Positions 1-11,700 of a DNA stretch of 64,000 nt are shown piece after piece (position 1 is the stretch's first letter; the number at the start of each line of letters is the position of its first letter). A program made the position numbers and the translations under genes. Location: positions 558,001 to 622,000 of the forward strand of contig CANXME010002006.1 in NCBI GenBank assembly GCA_948144175.1, in the 5' to 3' direction. The notes beneath the pieces are model-generated. The model was not told where the DNA came from. It ran no database searches and saw only the letters and a list, made by a program, of their open reading frames with translations. This DNA comes from Closterium sp. NIES-65 (taxonomy: Eukaryota > Streptophyta > Zygnematophyceae > Desmidiales > Closteriaceae).

Positions 1-1173
1 CACGAGGAAGGGCCCACGGGTCCAGCTGTCACCTGGAGTTCGTTCTGCGAGACCGCCCAATACAGCACGTAGGATGCGTGGTGCGCAGGGCTTCGGGCGC
101 GCTTCGAGCCGATTGCGGCTTCAATTTCGGCGCGTAAGAGATTGCGCACTTGGCGCCAGCTCGGGTCAGTTCAAGATTATACAAGCGGTTTTCTCGCATT
201 TTGCGAGCAGGTTGGCTACAATCACGAAGCGGAGCGGGGGGACCGTTACGTCGGAGGGCTGAAGCCGGATATCTCGCACGAAATAATGCTGCGCGGACTC
301 TCTAATTTCAACGAGATTCTCGCGCTCGCCGAGAAGATCGACATTCTACGCCGACCGAGACCGGGGTCCTATTACGGACATCGCCCTCGGGGACCGACCG
401 AGCACGCCACTGTACACGGCGTTGCAAAGAATGCAGCTGCCGCACCGTTTAAGGGGCGTTGCTTTGCTTGCAACAGGCCGGGCCATCGCAAGAGCGAATG
501 CCCAGAGGAGCTGAGGCGCCGAGGAGCAGAGCAGGGGAGGGAGTCTCAGAGGCAGGGAAACGCCAGCAGTCGGTAGAAGTTGGGCCAACTACTGACGAGA
601 CTGCCTGCTCGCCCAACCACACCGACCCTCACCGAGTCACAGTACCGATTCACGCCATCGATCGGGCTCGGATGAATAAGGAGGGTACAGCGACGGATTG
701 CCCGGTACTGATCTACGGGAAAATACAGGGAGCAGCAATGAAGATTTTTATTGACGGAGGAGCAAGTCACAGCTTAGTTAATACCGCAACCGCACGGAAA
801 TTACAGTTAACACTTAACCCATGCTTACCTAAGATAGATGCACGCTTAGTCGACGGAACGCCACTGGCCATACGGGAAAAGGTGGAGCGAGTAAAAGTCC
901 GCTGCGGAGGGAACTTCGGGTTTACACAGGAAATGCTCGCAATGACACTGGATGGGCACGACATTTTACTGGGACGTGATTGGCTGCGACGGTATAGCCC
1001 ACGAATTGACTGGACGACGGGTAGTTGCACAGTGCGAAGTAGTGGTAACTAGGTCGTCCTACCTCGCTGGCAGCCACCCGAGTCTTCGACGGTCTAGGTC
1101 AACGCCATCACGATGAAACGGGCTGTCGCTGCTAGAGCTGACGTGTACGCAGTGGATATAGCATTAGTGTAAG
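1..1173 (+). pseudogene. Gypsy-1 gag C-terminus and protease (Ty3/gypsy chromovirus, 5' part)
   Basis: Left-hand piece of a Ty3/gypsy retrotransposon whose 5' LTR and early gag lie outside the window. A reading frame at 142-576 carries the Gag nucleocapsid zinc knuckle (CFACNRPGHRKSEC, CX2CX4HX4C, about 463-504). A second frame at 459-1052, offset by -1, carries the aspartic protease with the active-site motif IDGGAS (about 750) and the C-terminal ILLGRDWL typical of gypsy retropepsins. The frame change between Gag and protease could be a programmed shift or simple decay; with so many other lesions I favour decay. Coding continues past a TAG at about 1050 to YAVDIALV, where Copia-A is inserted at 1174. 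Removing Copia-A and one target copy restores the frame into 8406. Family assignment is firm; function is lost. Confidence 0.85.
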
Positions 1174-1305
1174 TGTCAGAACATTATAGCTTATGCTGTT
1201 GTGTAGGCTATAGTGGGGTATCCCATAGGGGGTACAACCCAATTAGGGTTTCCTATATGTACTCACTTCATTCATAGTTCATTCATCCTTGTTCATATTT
1301 TCACA
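1174..1305 (+). repeat. Copia-A 5' LTR
   Basis: 132-bp LTR, TGTCAGAACATT to TTTTCACA. It shares the core GGGGTACAACCCAATTAGGG with the Copia-D LTR, so the two are sister families. The 3' partner is at 8269-8400. Confidence 0.92.
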
Positions 1306-1317
1306 TGGAATCAGAGC
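1306..1317 (+). promoter_or_regulatory. Copia-A primer binding site (initiator tRNA-Met)
   Basis: TGGAATCAGAGC directly after the 5' LTR. It differs at one base from TGGTATCAGAGC, the usual copia site complementary to the initiator tRNA-Met end. Minus-strand DNA synthesis would have started here. Confidence 0.8.
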
Positions 1318-1384
1318 AAGTCCCCTCCTAGGGACTGTTCCTAGGGCCCAACGAAGCGCGCCTCGAGTCGTGCTCCCTTTTTTT

Positions 1385-2195
1385 TAGCGACCCGCCGTGT
1401 CGCCCCTAGCGGCCCGTCGCGCCGCCCTTACGGTCGCGTCGAGCCGCCCTTCGCGGCCCTGCCGCCCTACTTCGCGGCCCCGCCACCTACCTTCGCAGCC
1501 CCGCCGCCCCACTTCGCGGCCCCGCCGCCTTCCTTAGCGGCCCCGCCGCCTACCTTCGCGTCCTCGCTGCCGCCTACCTTTGCGACCCCGCCACCTACCT
1601 TTGCGGCCCCGCCGCCCCACTTCGCGGCCCCGCCTCCTACGTTCGCGGCCCCGCCACCTACGTTCGCGGCCCCGCCGCCTACCTTCGCGGCCCCGCCGCC
1701 TACTCTCGCGGCCCCGCCGCCACCTACCTTCGCGGCCCCGCCACCTACCTTTGCGGCCCCGCCGCCCCACTTCGCGGCCCTGCCGCCTACGGTCGCGGCC
1801 CCGCCACCTACCTTCGCGGCCCCGCCGCCTACCTTCGCGGCCCCGCCGCCTACCCTCGCGGCCCCGCCGCCACCTACCTTCGCGGCCCCGCCGCCTACGG
1901 TCGCGGCCCCGCCGCCGACCTTCGCGGCCCCGCCGCCCTACCTTACCGGCCCCGCCGCGCCACCCTGAACCAGCGCCACCGCGCCGCCCTGCACCGGAGC
2001 CGCCTAGCAGCATACCCGCCGGGAGCCGAGCCGCCCTACCGCCGAGCCGCCCAGCAGCCGAGCCGCCCGGGAGCCGAGCCGCCCTACCGCCGAGCCGCCC
2101 TGCCGCCGAGCCGCCCAGTAGCCGAGCCGCTGAGCCGCCCAACCGCCGAGCCGCCCTACTGCCGAGCCGCCCGACCTGCCCTGCCCGGTGAGCAC
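1385..2195 (+). repeat. Copia-A leader: GC-rich tandem repeats
   Basis: About 800 bp between the primer binding site and gag, built from imperfect repeats around CTTCGCGGCCCCGCCGCCTA and later GAGCCGCCCTACCGCC. Both strands stay open for about 200 codons only because the repeat lacks stop triplets, so I do not call genes here. Comparable repeats fill the leader of every copia or short LTR element in the window except Copia-C. Confidence 0.8.
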
Positions 2196-2254
2196 AGCAC
2201 CACTGTTACTGCGTGCCCTTCCCCTACTGCTTGCACTGCTACACTATCGTCGTC

Positions 2255-5200
2255 ATGGCTACCCCTAGTGTCCTCGCTTTTGACGCTGAGGGTCGAGCCA
2301 TTGACTTTGAGGTCTCGGTCGACGACCTGCAGCTGTTCTTACAGTGCGATAGGGCAGACGGTCTTTCTCTCTTTGACCTCACCTCTGGCGCCTCTCCTGC
2401 CCCTGCTGCTGATGCTGACCCCACTGTTCGCTCTCAGTGGGCCACCCGCGATGCTGCTGCACGTCTTGCTGTGCGTCGCCACCTGCCTACCACTGAGCGC
2501 GCGCACTTTAGTTAGTACAAGAGTGCTCAGACCTTGTACGACGCTGTAGTTGCGCGTTACTCTTCCCCTGCCACTACTGCACTGAGCCGCCTCATGCTAC
2601 CGTACCTCTTTCCTGACCTTGCTGTCTTTCCCACAGTCGCTGACCTCATTACGCACCTCTGCACTAGTGACACTCGCTACCGCGCCGCGCTTCCTGCTGA
2701 GTTCTGTGCCAAGAACCCTCCCCCCATGTACATCACTCTCTATTACATAGTCACACGCCTCCTTGACTCCCTTCGCGTAGTCAGGGACCACTTCCTCTCA
2801 GTCTGTCCCACCACTCTCACTGTTGACTTCCTTGAGAAGGCCCTCCTGGCGGCGGAGAAGAGCATCGTCGTTGTAGGAGCCTCTCGTGGTGACCCTCGCG
2901 CCCCCATCTTTGAGGGGTGCTCTCCTTCCCCCCTGCTGCCTTCTGTTGCCTCTGCTGCTGCTGCCGACCTGCTTGGTCTTGAGTCGGTCGGCGCGGCGTC
3001 TGCCCCTAGCGGGAGACGCCACCCTGGCAAGGGCAAGGGGGGCAAGGGCGCGGGTGGAGCTGGCGGGGGCGGTGGAGGTGGTGGTGGAGGCGGCGGAGGG
3101 AGTGGGGGTGGCGGTGGGAGTGGTGGCAGGGGCGGTGGTGGTGGTGGCAGCAGCGGAGGAGGAGGCGGTGGCGGCGGCAGCGGTGGGAGCGGAGGTGGCG
3201 GTGGTGGCGGCGGTGGAGGCGGCGGTGGCGGAGGGGGTGGAGCTGGTCGGGGTGGTGCCCCGCAGCGGAGCGGCTCTGGTGGTGGTCAGCGCAAGCAGCA
3301 GCAGCAGCAGCAGCGTTTGCGCGACATCCCCCCGCCCCAGCAGCTCCGTGAGTGGTACACGCAGCGTCAGCGTGGTGGGGGTTTTGGCCCGTGCACCTAC
3401 GTTCTTCGTTCCAGAGACCGCGCGGGTGAGCAGTGTGGGGGTGCCCACCCCACCCAGCGCTGCTTTGGCCGCCTGACGGACGCGTGGCGTCAGCAGTTCC
3501 CCGAGGCTAGTGAGATTCCCCGCTGGGGAGAGCTGTCTAGGGCTGGCGTAGCGATCTTTGATCTTGACTTTGATGTTATCCTTGCTGCCATGTATGCTGT
3601 GACTATTAGTGATGAGGGTGACTGTTACCGGTGTTTCCCGCCCGACCCGGGCATTGGTACTGCTGCGCTAGGTGCTTGTGAGGCTGTTGCTCTAGGTGCC
3701 AGCGCGTCTGCGCTCTCAGGTACTGGTGAGGCTGCGCTCTCAGGTACTGCGTCGGCTTCGGCCTCCCTCACCTTCACACTTGACTCAGGGGCTTCTCGCT
3801 CCTTCTTTCGGGACCGCACCACACTCACGCCGCTTGGTCGGCCGGTTGCAGTCTCCCTGGCTGACCCCTCTGGGGGTCCAGTCCTCTCTCACTTCTCCAC
3901 TGTCCTCCCGTGTCCGACTGCCCCCTTGGGCACCCTGTGTGGTCTGTACCTCCCCTCGTTCTCGACGAACTTGGTGAGTGGTGCTGACCTGCAGGATGCG
4001 GGGGTTCACCAGTTTACTCTTGCGAGTCAGCGGGTGACCCACTACTCGGACGCCCGCACAGACCGACACCTGGCCACGTTTTCGCGTCGGCCGGGGTCGA
4101 GTCTCTACACCCTGACCACTGAGTCTCCTCCTGTCCCTGCGTCTGGCCAGGTAGCTGCGTCGGGTCAGGTGTTTGCTGCTGCGTCCAGGTCTGGTCCTGA
4201 GTCTGCCCCCTGTTCGTGTCGCCTCCTGTCTCACGAGACTCTCCTATGGCACCACCGTCTTGGCCACCCCTCCTTGCCTCGTCTTCGGGACATGGCTTCC
4301 CATGTCCTTGTCTCTGGTCTCCCCCGGTCTCTCCCTCCCCTTCCTTCGGGGCCTGGACCTTACTGTGTCCCCTGTGTCGAAGGGCGGCTCCGGGCTGCCC
4401 CCCACTCCTCCCAGTTTCCTCCGATAGGGGCTCCTCTGCAGACGCTTCACATGGACGTGTGGGGCCCGGCCCGCGTCCGTGGACAGGATCACGAGCGCTA
4501 CTTCCTGCTGGTGGTTGACGACTACTCGCGTTACACCACTATCTTCCCCTTGCGCAGCAAGGGTGATGTTACTGAGGTGTTGATCGACTGGATCCGCGCA
4601 GCTCGTCTCCACCTCAGGAGGAGCTTCGGCTCGGACTTTCCTGTTCTGCGTCTGCACTCTGATCGAGGCGGAGAGTTCTCCTCTGGCCTTCTGCGAGCCT
4701 ACTGTCGTGCACGAGGCATCCGCCAGACCTTTACGCTTCCGGACTCTCCGCAGCAAAATGGGATTGCTGAGCGCCGCATTGGCATGGTCATGGACGTCGC
4801 TCGTACGTCCATGATGCATGCGGCTGCCCCCCATTTTCTGTGGCCGTTTGCGGTTCGGTACGCGGCGCATCAGATCAACCTTCACTCCGGGGTTTCCCGG
4901 CCGAGGAAGGTCCGTACCTCCCCAGCTCTGATGTGGACGGGGAAGGTTGGCGATGCGTCTGCGTTCCGTGTCTGGGGATCTCGGGCGTTTGTCCGCGACT
5001 TGTCTGCGGACAAGCTGTCCCCTCGTGCTGCTCCCTCTGTCTTCCTTGGCTTCCCCCCTGACGCTCCAGGGTGGCAGTTCTACCACCCCTCCTCTCGTCG
5101 TGTTCTGTCCTCCCAGGTCGTCACGTTCGACGAGTCAGTCCCCTTCTACCATCTCTTCCCCTACCGCACTCCTTCCCTCCCCCCGCCGCCACACTTCCTT

Positions 5201-8056
5201 GTGCCAGGTCCCCCCCCGGTAGACCCCCTCCCCCCTCAGGGTCCTGCCCTTTCAGGTGTGTCCCAGGTTGACGCAGTCGAGCCGGTCGAGGTTGCTGGTG
5301 ACTCTGGTACTGCTGCGGATGCTGAGCCTGGGGGTGCTAACTCTGGGGGTGCCGTGCGCGTGGGTGCTGAGCCTGGGGGTGCTGAGTCCGGGGGTGATGC
5401 GACTGGGGGTGCTGAGTCTGGGGTGCTACGTCAGGAGCTACTGAGCCTTGGGGTGCTCCGTCTGGAGCTGCTGAGCCTGGGGGTGCTGCGTCTGGAGCTG
5501 CTGAGCCTCGAGCTGCGGAGCCTGCCACCGCTGGACCTCCCCTTGTGGCGTCTGGCGGTGCGGGGCCTGGAGGTTCTCCGGGTGCTCCGTCTCGGCGGGA
5601 GCCACTCTCTCCACAGGAGCTGCGCGAGTGGTTTGCTAGCCGCTGGAGACGTACTGCTGGAGCTGGAGCTTCTTCGGCCGCTGAGGGTGCTGGTGCCGCT
5701 GGAGGTCCTGCCGCTGGAGGTGCTGTTCGTGCTGGTGCTGCCGCTGAGGGTGCTAGTGCTGCTGGAGGTCCTGCCGCTGGAGGTGCTGTTGCCGCTGGTG
5801 CTGCCGCTGAGGGTGCTGGTGCTGTCCCTGCTGTGTCTGGAGTTGCCCTGCGGCCTCGGCCGTACTTCGTTCCGCTCCTGCAGCAGGTTCTTGGTCCTTC
5901 TCCTCTTGTTGAGTGTCCCACTGCCTGCTCCCTCTCCTTACATTGGTCCTACTGGAGGTCTTGCTGAGCGTCGTGAGCATGCGTCTCGTCCTGCGTCGCC
6001 TGTTCGTGCTACTCGTGCTAGTGGTCGCTGTTCGCGTCAGCGTCCTCCTCCTGTCCCTGGCACGCACCGGATGTCTCTGCGTCCGTCCACTGCTCCTCTG
6101 CATGTCCCTTTGCCTTCTCCTCCTAAGTCCTCTCTTCTTGCGCTTACCGACCCGGATTCGGACTCTCTTCGTGCTGCCAGTCCTACTGTCACGCGTCTTC
6201 TTGCTACTGTCGTCACTGACCCCTCTTTTGAGTCCACTGCTGCGTCTGCTCTTGTTGCTGAGCTCGTCGACTTTGCTGCTCGCTGTCGTCTAGACTTCGC
6301 TGCTAGTCTTGTTGCTATGTCTGCGTCTGTCTGTCCTCTGTCCGTCGGGGGTGAGTGTGCTCTTGGCACGGACGTCCTTGAGGACAGGCAGGAGGATTTC
6401 CAGTGTCTGGCTGCTGCTTCACCCCATCTCGCGTCCGTACTGCTTGCCCCTGAGGGAGACCCGGATGCACTAGACATCCTGACTCCGCGCTCTTACGCGG
6501 AGGCCGTAGAGGGTCCCTACTCCTCTCAGTGGCAGGCAGCTATGGATGCAGAGATGGCTTCCTGGAAGTCCACAGGCACCTACGTTGACGCGGTTCCCCC
6601 TCCTAGGGCGAACATCGTCAGTGGCATGTGGATCTTCAGGGTGAAGCGGCCGCCGGGCTCTCCACCTGTCTTCAAGGCGCGGTACGTCGCTCGTGGCTTC
6701 AGTCAGCGGTAGGGAGTTGACTACTTTCAGACCTTCTCTCCCACCCCGAAGAAAACCACTCTTTGGGTGCTACTGCACATAACCGCTCAGCGCGACTAAA
6801 AGCTTCACTCTCTTGACTTCAGCAATGCTTTCTTGCAGGGTAGCCTGCACGAGGAGATCTGGCTGCGCCGTCCACCTGGCTTCACTGGGACTTTCCCTCC
6901 TGGCACCCAGTGGAGCCTCCGACGGCCAGTCTACGATCTCCGCCAGGCACCGCGTGAGTGGCACGACACACTGAGGACTATGCTTGCGGCTCTTGGGTTT
7001 GCTCCCTCTACTGCTGACCCGTCGTTGTTTCTGCGCACCGACACCTCTCTGCCGACGTTCTACATCCTCGTGTACGTCGACGACTTGGTCTTTGCCACAG
7101 CTGACACTGCTGGACTCGCCTACGTGAAGTCGGAGCTGCAGAAGAGACACACGTGCACAGACCTGGGTGAACTGCGCAGCTATCTTGGCTTGCAGATCAC
7201 CCGGGACAGAGCACGCCGCACCATTACCCTGACTCAGTCACACATGGTGCAGCAGGTCCTTCAGCGCTTCGGCTTCACGTACTCCTCGCCTCAGGCCACT
7301 CCTCTGTCTACTCGCCACTCGCTCTCAGCTCTGCCTTCGGATGAGTCCGTAGAGTCGAGTGGCCCGTACCCAGAGCTTGTTGGCTGCCTCATGTACCTGA
7401 TGACCTGCACACGACCTGACCTTGCATACCCTCTTAGCATTCTTGCACGCTATGTTGCTCCTGGGAGACACAGACCAGAGCATATGGCTGCAGCGAAGAG
7501 GGTGTTGCGCTACTTGTGCAGTACGTCGGGCATGGGGCTAGTGCTTGGAGGGCGGAGTCCAGTGGTCCTCACTGGACACGCGGACGCTTCTTGGGCTGAC
7601 GACCAGGCTACTCTGCGGTCGTCGCAGGGTTACACCTTCACTCTTGGTTCCGGCTCTGTCTCTTGGCGGGCTACTCGCTCGTCTTCTGTTCTCGGCTCCA
7701 GTTGTGAGGCCGAGATCTACGCCGGAGCCATGGCTGCATAGGAGCTTCGCTGGCTCACCTACTTGCTGACTGACCTTGGAGAGCCGCCTCGTTCTCCTCC
7801 AGTGCTGTACGTAGACAACAAGGCCATGCTGGCCTTGTGTCGAGAGCAGCGCCTGGAGCACAGAATGAAGCACATTGCTCTCCGCTACTTTCTTGCTCGT
7901 GAGCTGCAGCAGCGTGGTCAGTTGCGACTTGCGTACGTGGCCTCTGAGGCCAACACTGCTGATTTTTTCACCAAGGCACTTCCGCCTTGTGATCATCAGC
8001 GCTTCTGCACTCAGCTGGGACTTGTACCTGTCTTGCCTCACTTGCTCACCTCTTGA
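2255..8056 (+). pseudogene. Copia-A gag-pol polyprotein (broken by four stops and two frameshifts)
   Basis: Single gag-pol frame starting at ATG 2255 (MATPSVLAFD), the same start context as Copia-B. Domains in order: copia Gag; poly-Gly linker (about 3050-3250); unusual CX13CX3HX4C finger (about 3390-3465); protease TLDSGAS (about 3775); GAG-pre-integrase HHRLGHPSLP with CVPC (about 4250-4380); integrase core with D in MDVWGP, D in HSDRGGEF and E in QQNGIAERR; RT with YVDDLVFA (about 7075); RNase H with GHADASWADD, SCEAEIYA and YVDNK. In-frame stops lie at 2513, 6710, 6797 and 7739. Three of these read CAG in sister copies. Near 5425 the frame shifts and near 5935 it returns, scrambling about 170 residues of the linker. 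Not functional as it stands. Confidence 0.93.
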
Positions 8057-8268
8057 TCTTACTTGTACTGTTGCATATATATATACCTGCTCTTGCTTGT
8101 TTAGTGTTATATTTATATGTCTACTCCTGCATGTGAACTGGCCTTGTGGCCTTGACCTTGTGCTCGGACTGTGTGGTGACTTTGTGATCCACCCTGAGCT
8201 TGCTTTGCTTTGCTTTGCTTGACTGGTCTTGTGACCCCTTGTTCTCCCCCACTTTGCCTATGTGGGTG

Positions 8269-8400
8269 TGTCAGAACATTATAGCTTATGCTGTTGTGTA
8301 GGCTATAGTGGGGTATCCCATAGGGGGTACAACCCAATTAGGGTTTCCTATATGTACTCACTTCATTCATAGTTCATTCATCCTCGTTCATATTTTCGCA
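8269..8400 (+). repeat. Copia-A 3' LTR
   Basis: 132 bp, identical to the 5' LTR except T/C near the end (TCCTCG here) and CGCA for CACA. Between the stop at 8056 and this LTR lies a 3' UTR with CTTTG repeats that is shared with Copia-D. Confidence 0.92.
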
Positions 8401-9984
8401 GGAAGAAGAGGAGCAGCCGAGTGATTTTCAGAAACTTGTGGCAGCTGTACCACCCGAACTTCAGGCACTACTGAAACGGTTCCCGGGTATCTTTCCGGAT
8501 GACTTACCGCAAGGGCTGCCACCTCATCGGGCGCATGACCATAGGATCGAGTTAGAACCCGGGGCACAGCCAACTGTCGAACGCCAGTTCCGACTGACAC
8601 AGCCCGAGCTCGACGAACTGAGGAAGCAGTTAGATTATCTGTTAGAGAAGCAGTTTATCCGACCGAGCTCGTCACCATTTGCCGCACCGATACTGTTCAC
8701 ACCGAAAAAAGACGGAGGGTTTCGCATGTGCATCGACTACCGAGCGCTTAACAGGGTAACACTCAAATCGCGGTACCCCATCCCCCGCGCCGACGAACTG
8801 ATCGACCAGCTACGAACCGCACGAGTATTTTCAAAAATCGACTTACGATGAGGTTACCTTCAGATTCGGGTCGAACCCTCGGACTGCGCCAAGACAGCTT
8901 TTAGGACTAGGTACGGGTCATTTGAGTATACGGTGATGCCTTTCGGGCTGACCAACGTGCACGCCACATTTTAGATGACCATGAACGAGGCGTTTAGGCC
9001 ACTTTTAGATAAATGCGTGATAATTTACCTCGACGACATTCTCGTTTACAATCGGGACCAGTAGCAGCACTTAGTAGATCTCGTAGCAGTTTTAAAAATT
9101 TTAGAGGAACATCGGTTACTCACCAAGGGCTCCAAGTGCGAGTTTTTCCGGGACAGGCTATAATTTTTAGGACACGTTATTTCGGAGGCTGGGGTTTAGA
9201 TCGACCCAAAGAAGCTGGATACCGTAAAAGCGTGGCATCCACCGACGAACATCACGGAACTGTAGAGTTTTTTAGGCTTCGTTAATTACGTTCGTCGTCG
9301 GTTCGTCCCCGACATGGCACGCTTTACAGCCGCGCTCACTGATTTACTGCGTAAGGGGGTCGTTTTTACGTGGGGGGAGAAAGAGCATGCTGCCTTCTCT
9401 GCCCTGAAAACTGTTCTCTGTTCACCACCCGTCCTACGCATCGCTGACCTACACCGCCCCTTCGAGGTTGTTACCAACGCGAGCGAAATCGCCATTGGAG
9501 CCGTACTGTTACAGGACTTCGGCAACGGCCTCCAACCCATCGCCTACGAATCACGCAAACTGCATCCACTTGAGCGAAATTACCCGATACACGACCGCGA
9601 AATGCTCGCGATCGTGCATGCATTCAAAGTGTGGCGCTGCTACTTGACCGGCGCAGACGTGACAGTACGGACAGACCATCGATCCCTACAGTACCTCCGT
9701 GCACAGCCCCACCTCAACCCACGACAGATTCGGTGGCTCGACTTTCTCGAGTCGAACTTCCATCATACGGTCACCTATAAAAAAGGAGCCTCGAATATAG
9801 CCGACGCACTGACCCGCCCCACTGCCCAGATCCATGCGATACTACTCGCCCAGACCAGCCCGCTACTGACAGGACTATACCCACGGATATCAAACAGACC
9901 CATTCTTCACATGAGGAAACTCGCAGCAGTTCGCAGCAGCCAAGGGAGTCTATTACGTAAAAGCTGGAACTGACCGCATCTGGG
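8401..9984 (+). pseudogene. Gypsy-1 reverse transcriptase and RNase H segment
   Basis: Continues Gypsy-1 after Copia-A. The sequence starts [13 protein letters not shown] and runs through the RT N-terminus ([47 protein letters not shown]), the catalytic IYLDDILVY (about 9030) and the RNase H (RPFEVVTNASEIAIGAVL at about 9460, with N in the place of the usual first D; ESRKLHPLERNYPIHDREMLAI; VRTDHRSL; SNIADALTRP). In-frame stops interrupt it at about 8849, 8972, 9061, 9160, 9198 and 9263. The segment ends where T1 is inserted with target CTGGG (9980-9984). The order RT-RNase H-integrase confirms gypsy. Confidence 0.9.
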
Positions 9985-10238
9985 TGTCAGAATTATATTT
10001 ATTATAACTGCATGTAGTTCTAGCTGTAGTGTAGTTATTAAGTTTGTAGGTGGTGCACCTCTTCTTTTGTTTCCTATGCTATATGTTCCTTGAACCTATA
10101 GTGAAACTCATTCTCCTCCCAACTTTTTTCTCTCGACTCTCTTCTCCCTAGGAAAACCCACTCGATACCTAAGTTGGGCCTAGGCTCCTAAGCCTAGGCC
10201 CTAGTTAAATCTTACCATTCTCGCATAAGATTTTAACA
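9985..10238 (+). repeat. T1 5' LTR
   Basis: 254 bp, TGTCAGAATTATATTTATTA to TTTTAACA. It contains a TATA-rich start and the palindrome GGGCCTAGGCTCCTAAGCC region near its end. Pairs with 11192-11445. Confidence 0.9.
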
Positions 10239-11191
10239 TGGTAGCAGAGCGAGTTTCGTCCTGGCCTGTGGGCCCGCCCAATGCTTCCGCTGCTGTAATT
10301 CTGGTCACGCGCCTCGGGCGCGTGACGTTTTTCTTTTCTACCCGTCGCGGACCCGCCCCCTTTGGCGCCCGCGGCGGTGCTCTTGGCGCCCGCGGACCCG
10401 CCTTCGGCGCCCGCGGCGGTGCTCTTGGCGCCCGCGGACCCGCCTCTGGCGCCCGCGGCGGTGCCCTTTGCCGTCGCGGACCCGCCCCTGGCGCCCGCGG
10501 CGGTGCTCTTGGCGCCCGCGGACCCGCCTCTGGCGCCCGCGGCGGTGCCCTTTGCCGTCGCGGACCCGCCCCTGGCGCCCGCGGCGGTGCCCTTGGCGCC
10601 CGCGGACCCGCCTCTGGCGCCCGCGGCGGTGCCCTGCGCCATCGCGGACCCGCCCCTGGCGCCCGCGGCGGTGCCCTTGAGCCGCCGCGGACCCGCCCCT
10701 GGCGCCTGCGACGGTGCTCTCCGCACCTGCATTCCCTGCAGCCGCCCCTGACCTACCTGCCCCGGCTTTCTTCCCGCCCACCCCCTCCTCCTTCGTCTCC
10801 CTGCAGCTGTGGGGGGGAGGGTATGGGGGTGGCGGGTGTTAGAGTGCTGGGCCGTATCCTTCCCTTCCCCTCCTCCTCCGTTTGTTCCCACTGCTGCAGC
10901 TGCCGCTGGGGGGGGGGGTGTGAGGGTGTGGGGGAGCAGGGGGAGTGGCATCGCGGTGGCGGGTGTGAGGCAACCAGCAGCCGTCCCTCCACCTCTCCTC
11001 TCTTCCCCCCCTCTCTGCTGCTCCAGCAGCAGTGTGGGGGAGGGGAAGGAGGAGGGTGAGAAGATGGTGGAGGTGACCAGCGTGTGTCAGCCCGCCTGGA
11101 GTACCTGCTGTTGCTTGATTTATTGTTTGTTGGTGTACCTCTGCAGGTTGTGCTCTGCACTTAGCTAATCCTGCATGCAGTTACGGGGGGA

Positions 11192-11445
11192 TGTCAGAAT
11201 TATATTTATTATAACTGCATGTAGTTCTAGCTGTAGTGTAGTTATTAAGTTTGTAGGTGGTGCACCTCTTCTTTTGTTTCCTATGCTATATGTTCCTTGA
11301 ACCTATAGTGAAACTCATTCTCCTCCCAACTTTTTTCTCTCGACTCTCTTCTCCCTAGGAAAACCCACTCGATACCTAAGTTGGGCCTAGGCTCCTAAGC
11401 CTAGGCCCTAGTTAAATCTTACCATTCTCGCATAAGATTTTAACA
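11192..11445 (+). repeat. T1 3' LTR
   Basis: 254 bp, identical to the 5' copy on visual comparison, followed by the CTGGG target duplicate. Confidence 0.9.
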
Positions 11446-11700
11446 CTGGGTACCAGGGTACACACTACTACGGGAATTACTATTACAGGAGGCACACGAC
11501 GGGGTTACCTCGGGACATTTCGGAGTAGAAAAAACACGGCAGCAGCTGCAGCGGTACTATTACTGGCCTGAAATGTTGACCGACGTGCAATGACACGTGG
11601 CATCGTGTCCCACTTGCCAGCTCATGAAGTCAACCAGGAAGCGGCCGGCGGGACAATTGCAACCAATCCCACCTCCAGAGCGTGCTTGGCAGCAAGTGAC
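11446..11700 (+). pseudogene. Gypsy-1 integrase N-terminal zinc-finger segment
   Basis: Short Gypsy-1 piece between T1 and T2. It translates as the H2C2 integrase finger: HDGVTSGHFGVEKTRQQLQ, YYYWPEMLTDVQ, a TGA in place of the usual Trp, HVASCPTCQLMK, then PPPERAWQQVT. It ends at the T2 target GTGAC (11696-11700). Removing T2 joins it to the integrase core at 13156. Confidence 0.85.

Larger units (their letters stand above)
1174..8400 (+). mobile_element. Copia-A: full-length Ty1/copia LTR retrotransposon nested in Gypsy-1
   Basis: Complete element of 7.2 kb with 132-bp LTRs (1174-1305 and 8269-8400) that start TGTCAG and end CA and differ at two positions by my reading, both transitions. 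Flanks are GTAAG (1169-1173) and GGAAG (8401-8405), a 5-bp target duplication with one substitution. Excising the element and one target copy rejoins the Gypsy-1 frame exactly ([11 protein letters not shown]), which proves insertion into that element. The order protease-integrase-RT-RNase H makes it copia. The polypurine tract is short (TGTGGGTG just before 8269). Confidence 0.93.
9985..11445 (+). mobile_element. T1: non-autonomous LTR retrotransposon (1461 bp)
   Basis: Two 254-bp LTRs (9985-10238 and 11192-11445) that look identical by eye. Perfect 5-bp target duplication CTGGG (9980-9984, 11446-11450). Primer site TGGTAGCAGAGC at 10239, and a polypurine tract ACGGGGGGA just before 11192. 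The 950-bp interior holds no retroviral domain. It is a tandem repeat of GC-rich units (GCGCCCGCGGACCCGCC with GGCGGTGC; about 10350-10735) followed by G-rich and C-rich tracts. It must have been copied by the enzymes of an autonomous copia-like element. LTR identity means it is recent. Confidence 0.9.

Noticed and set aside
459-1052. Programmed -1 frameshift between Gypsy-1 Gag and protease
   Set aside because: Offset fits, but I see no convincing slippery heptamer plus structure, and the element is full of random lesions.
1534-2195. Arg/Gly/Pro-rich ORFs of about 200 codons on both strands
   Set aside because: Generated by GC-rich leader repeats of Copia-A. The same applies to 10205-10951, 11920-12903 and 21578-22360.
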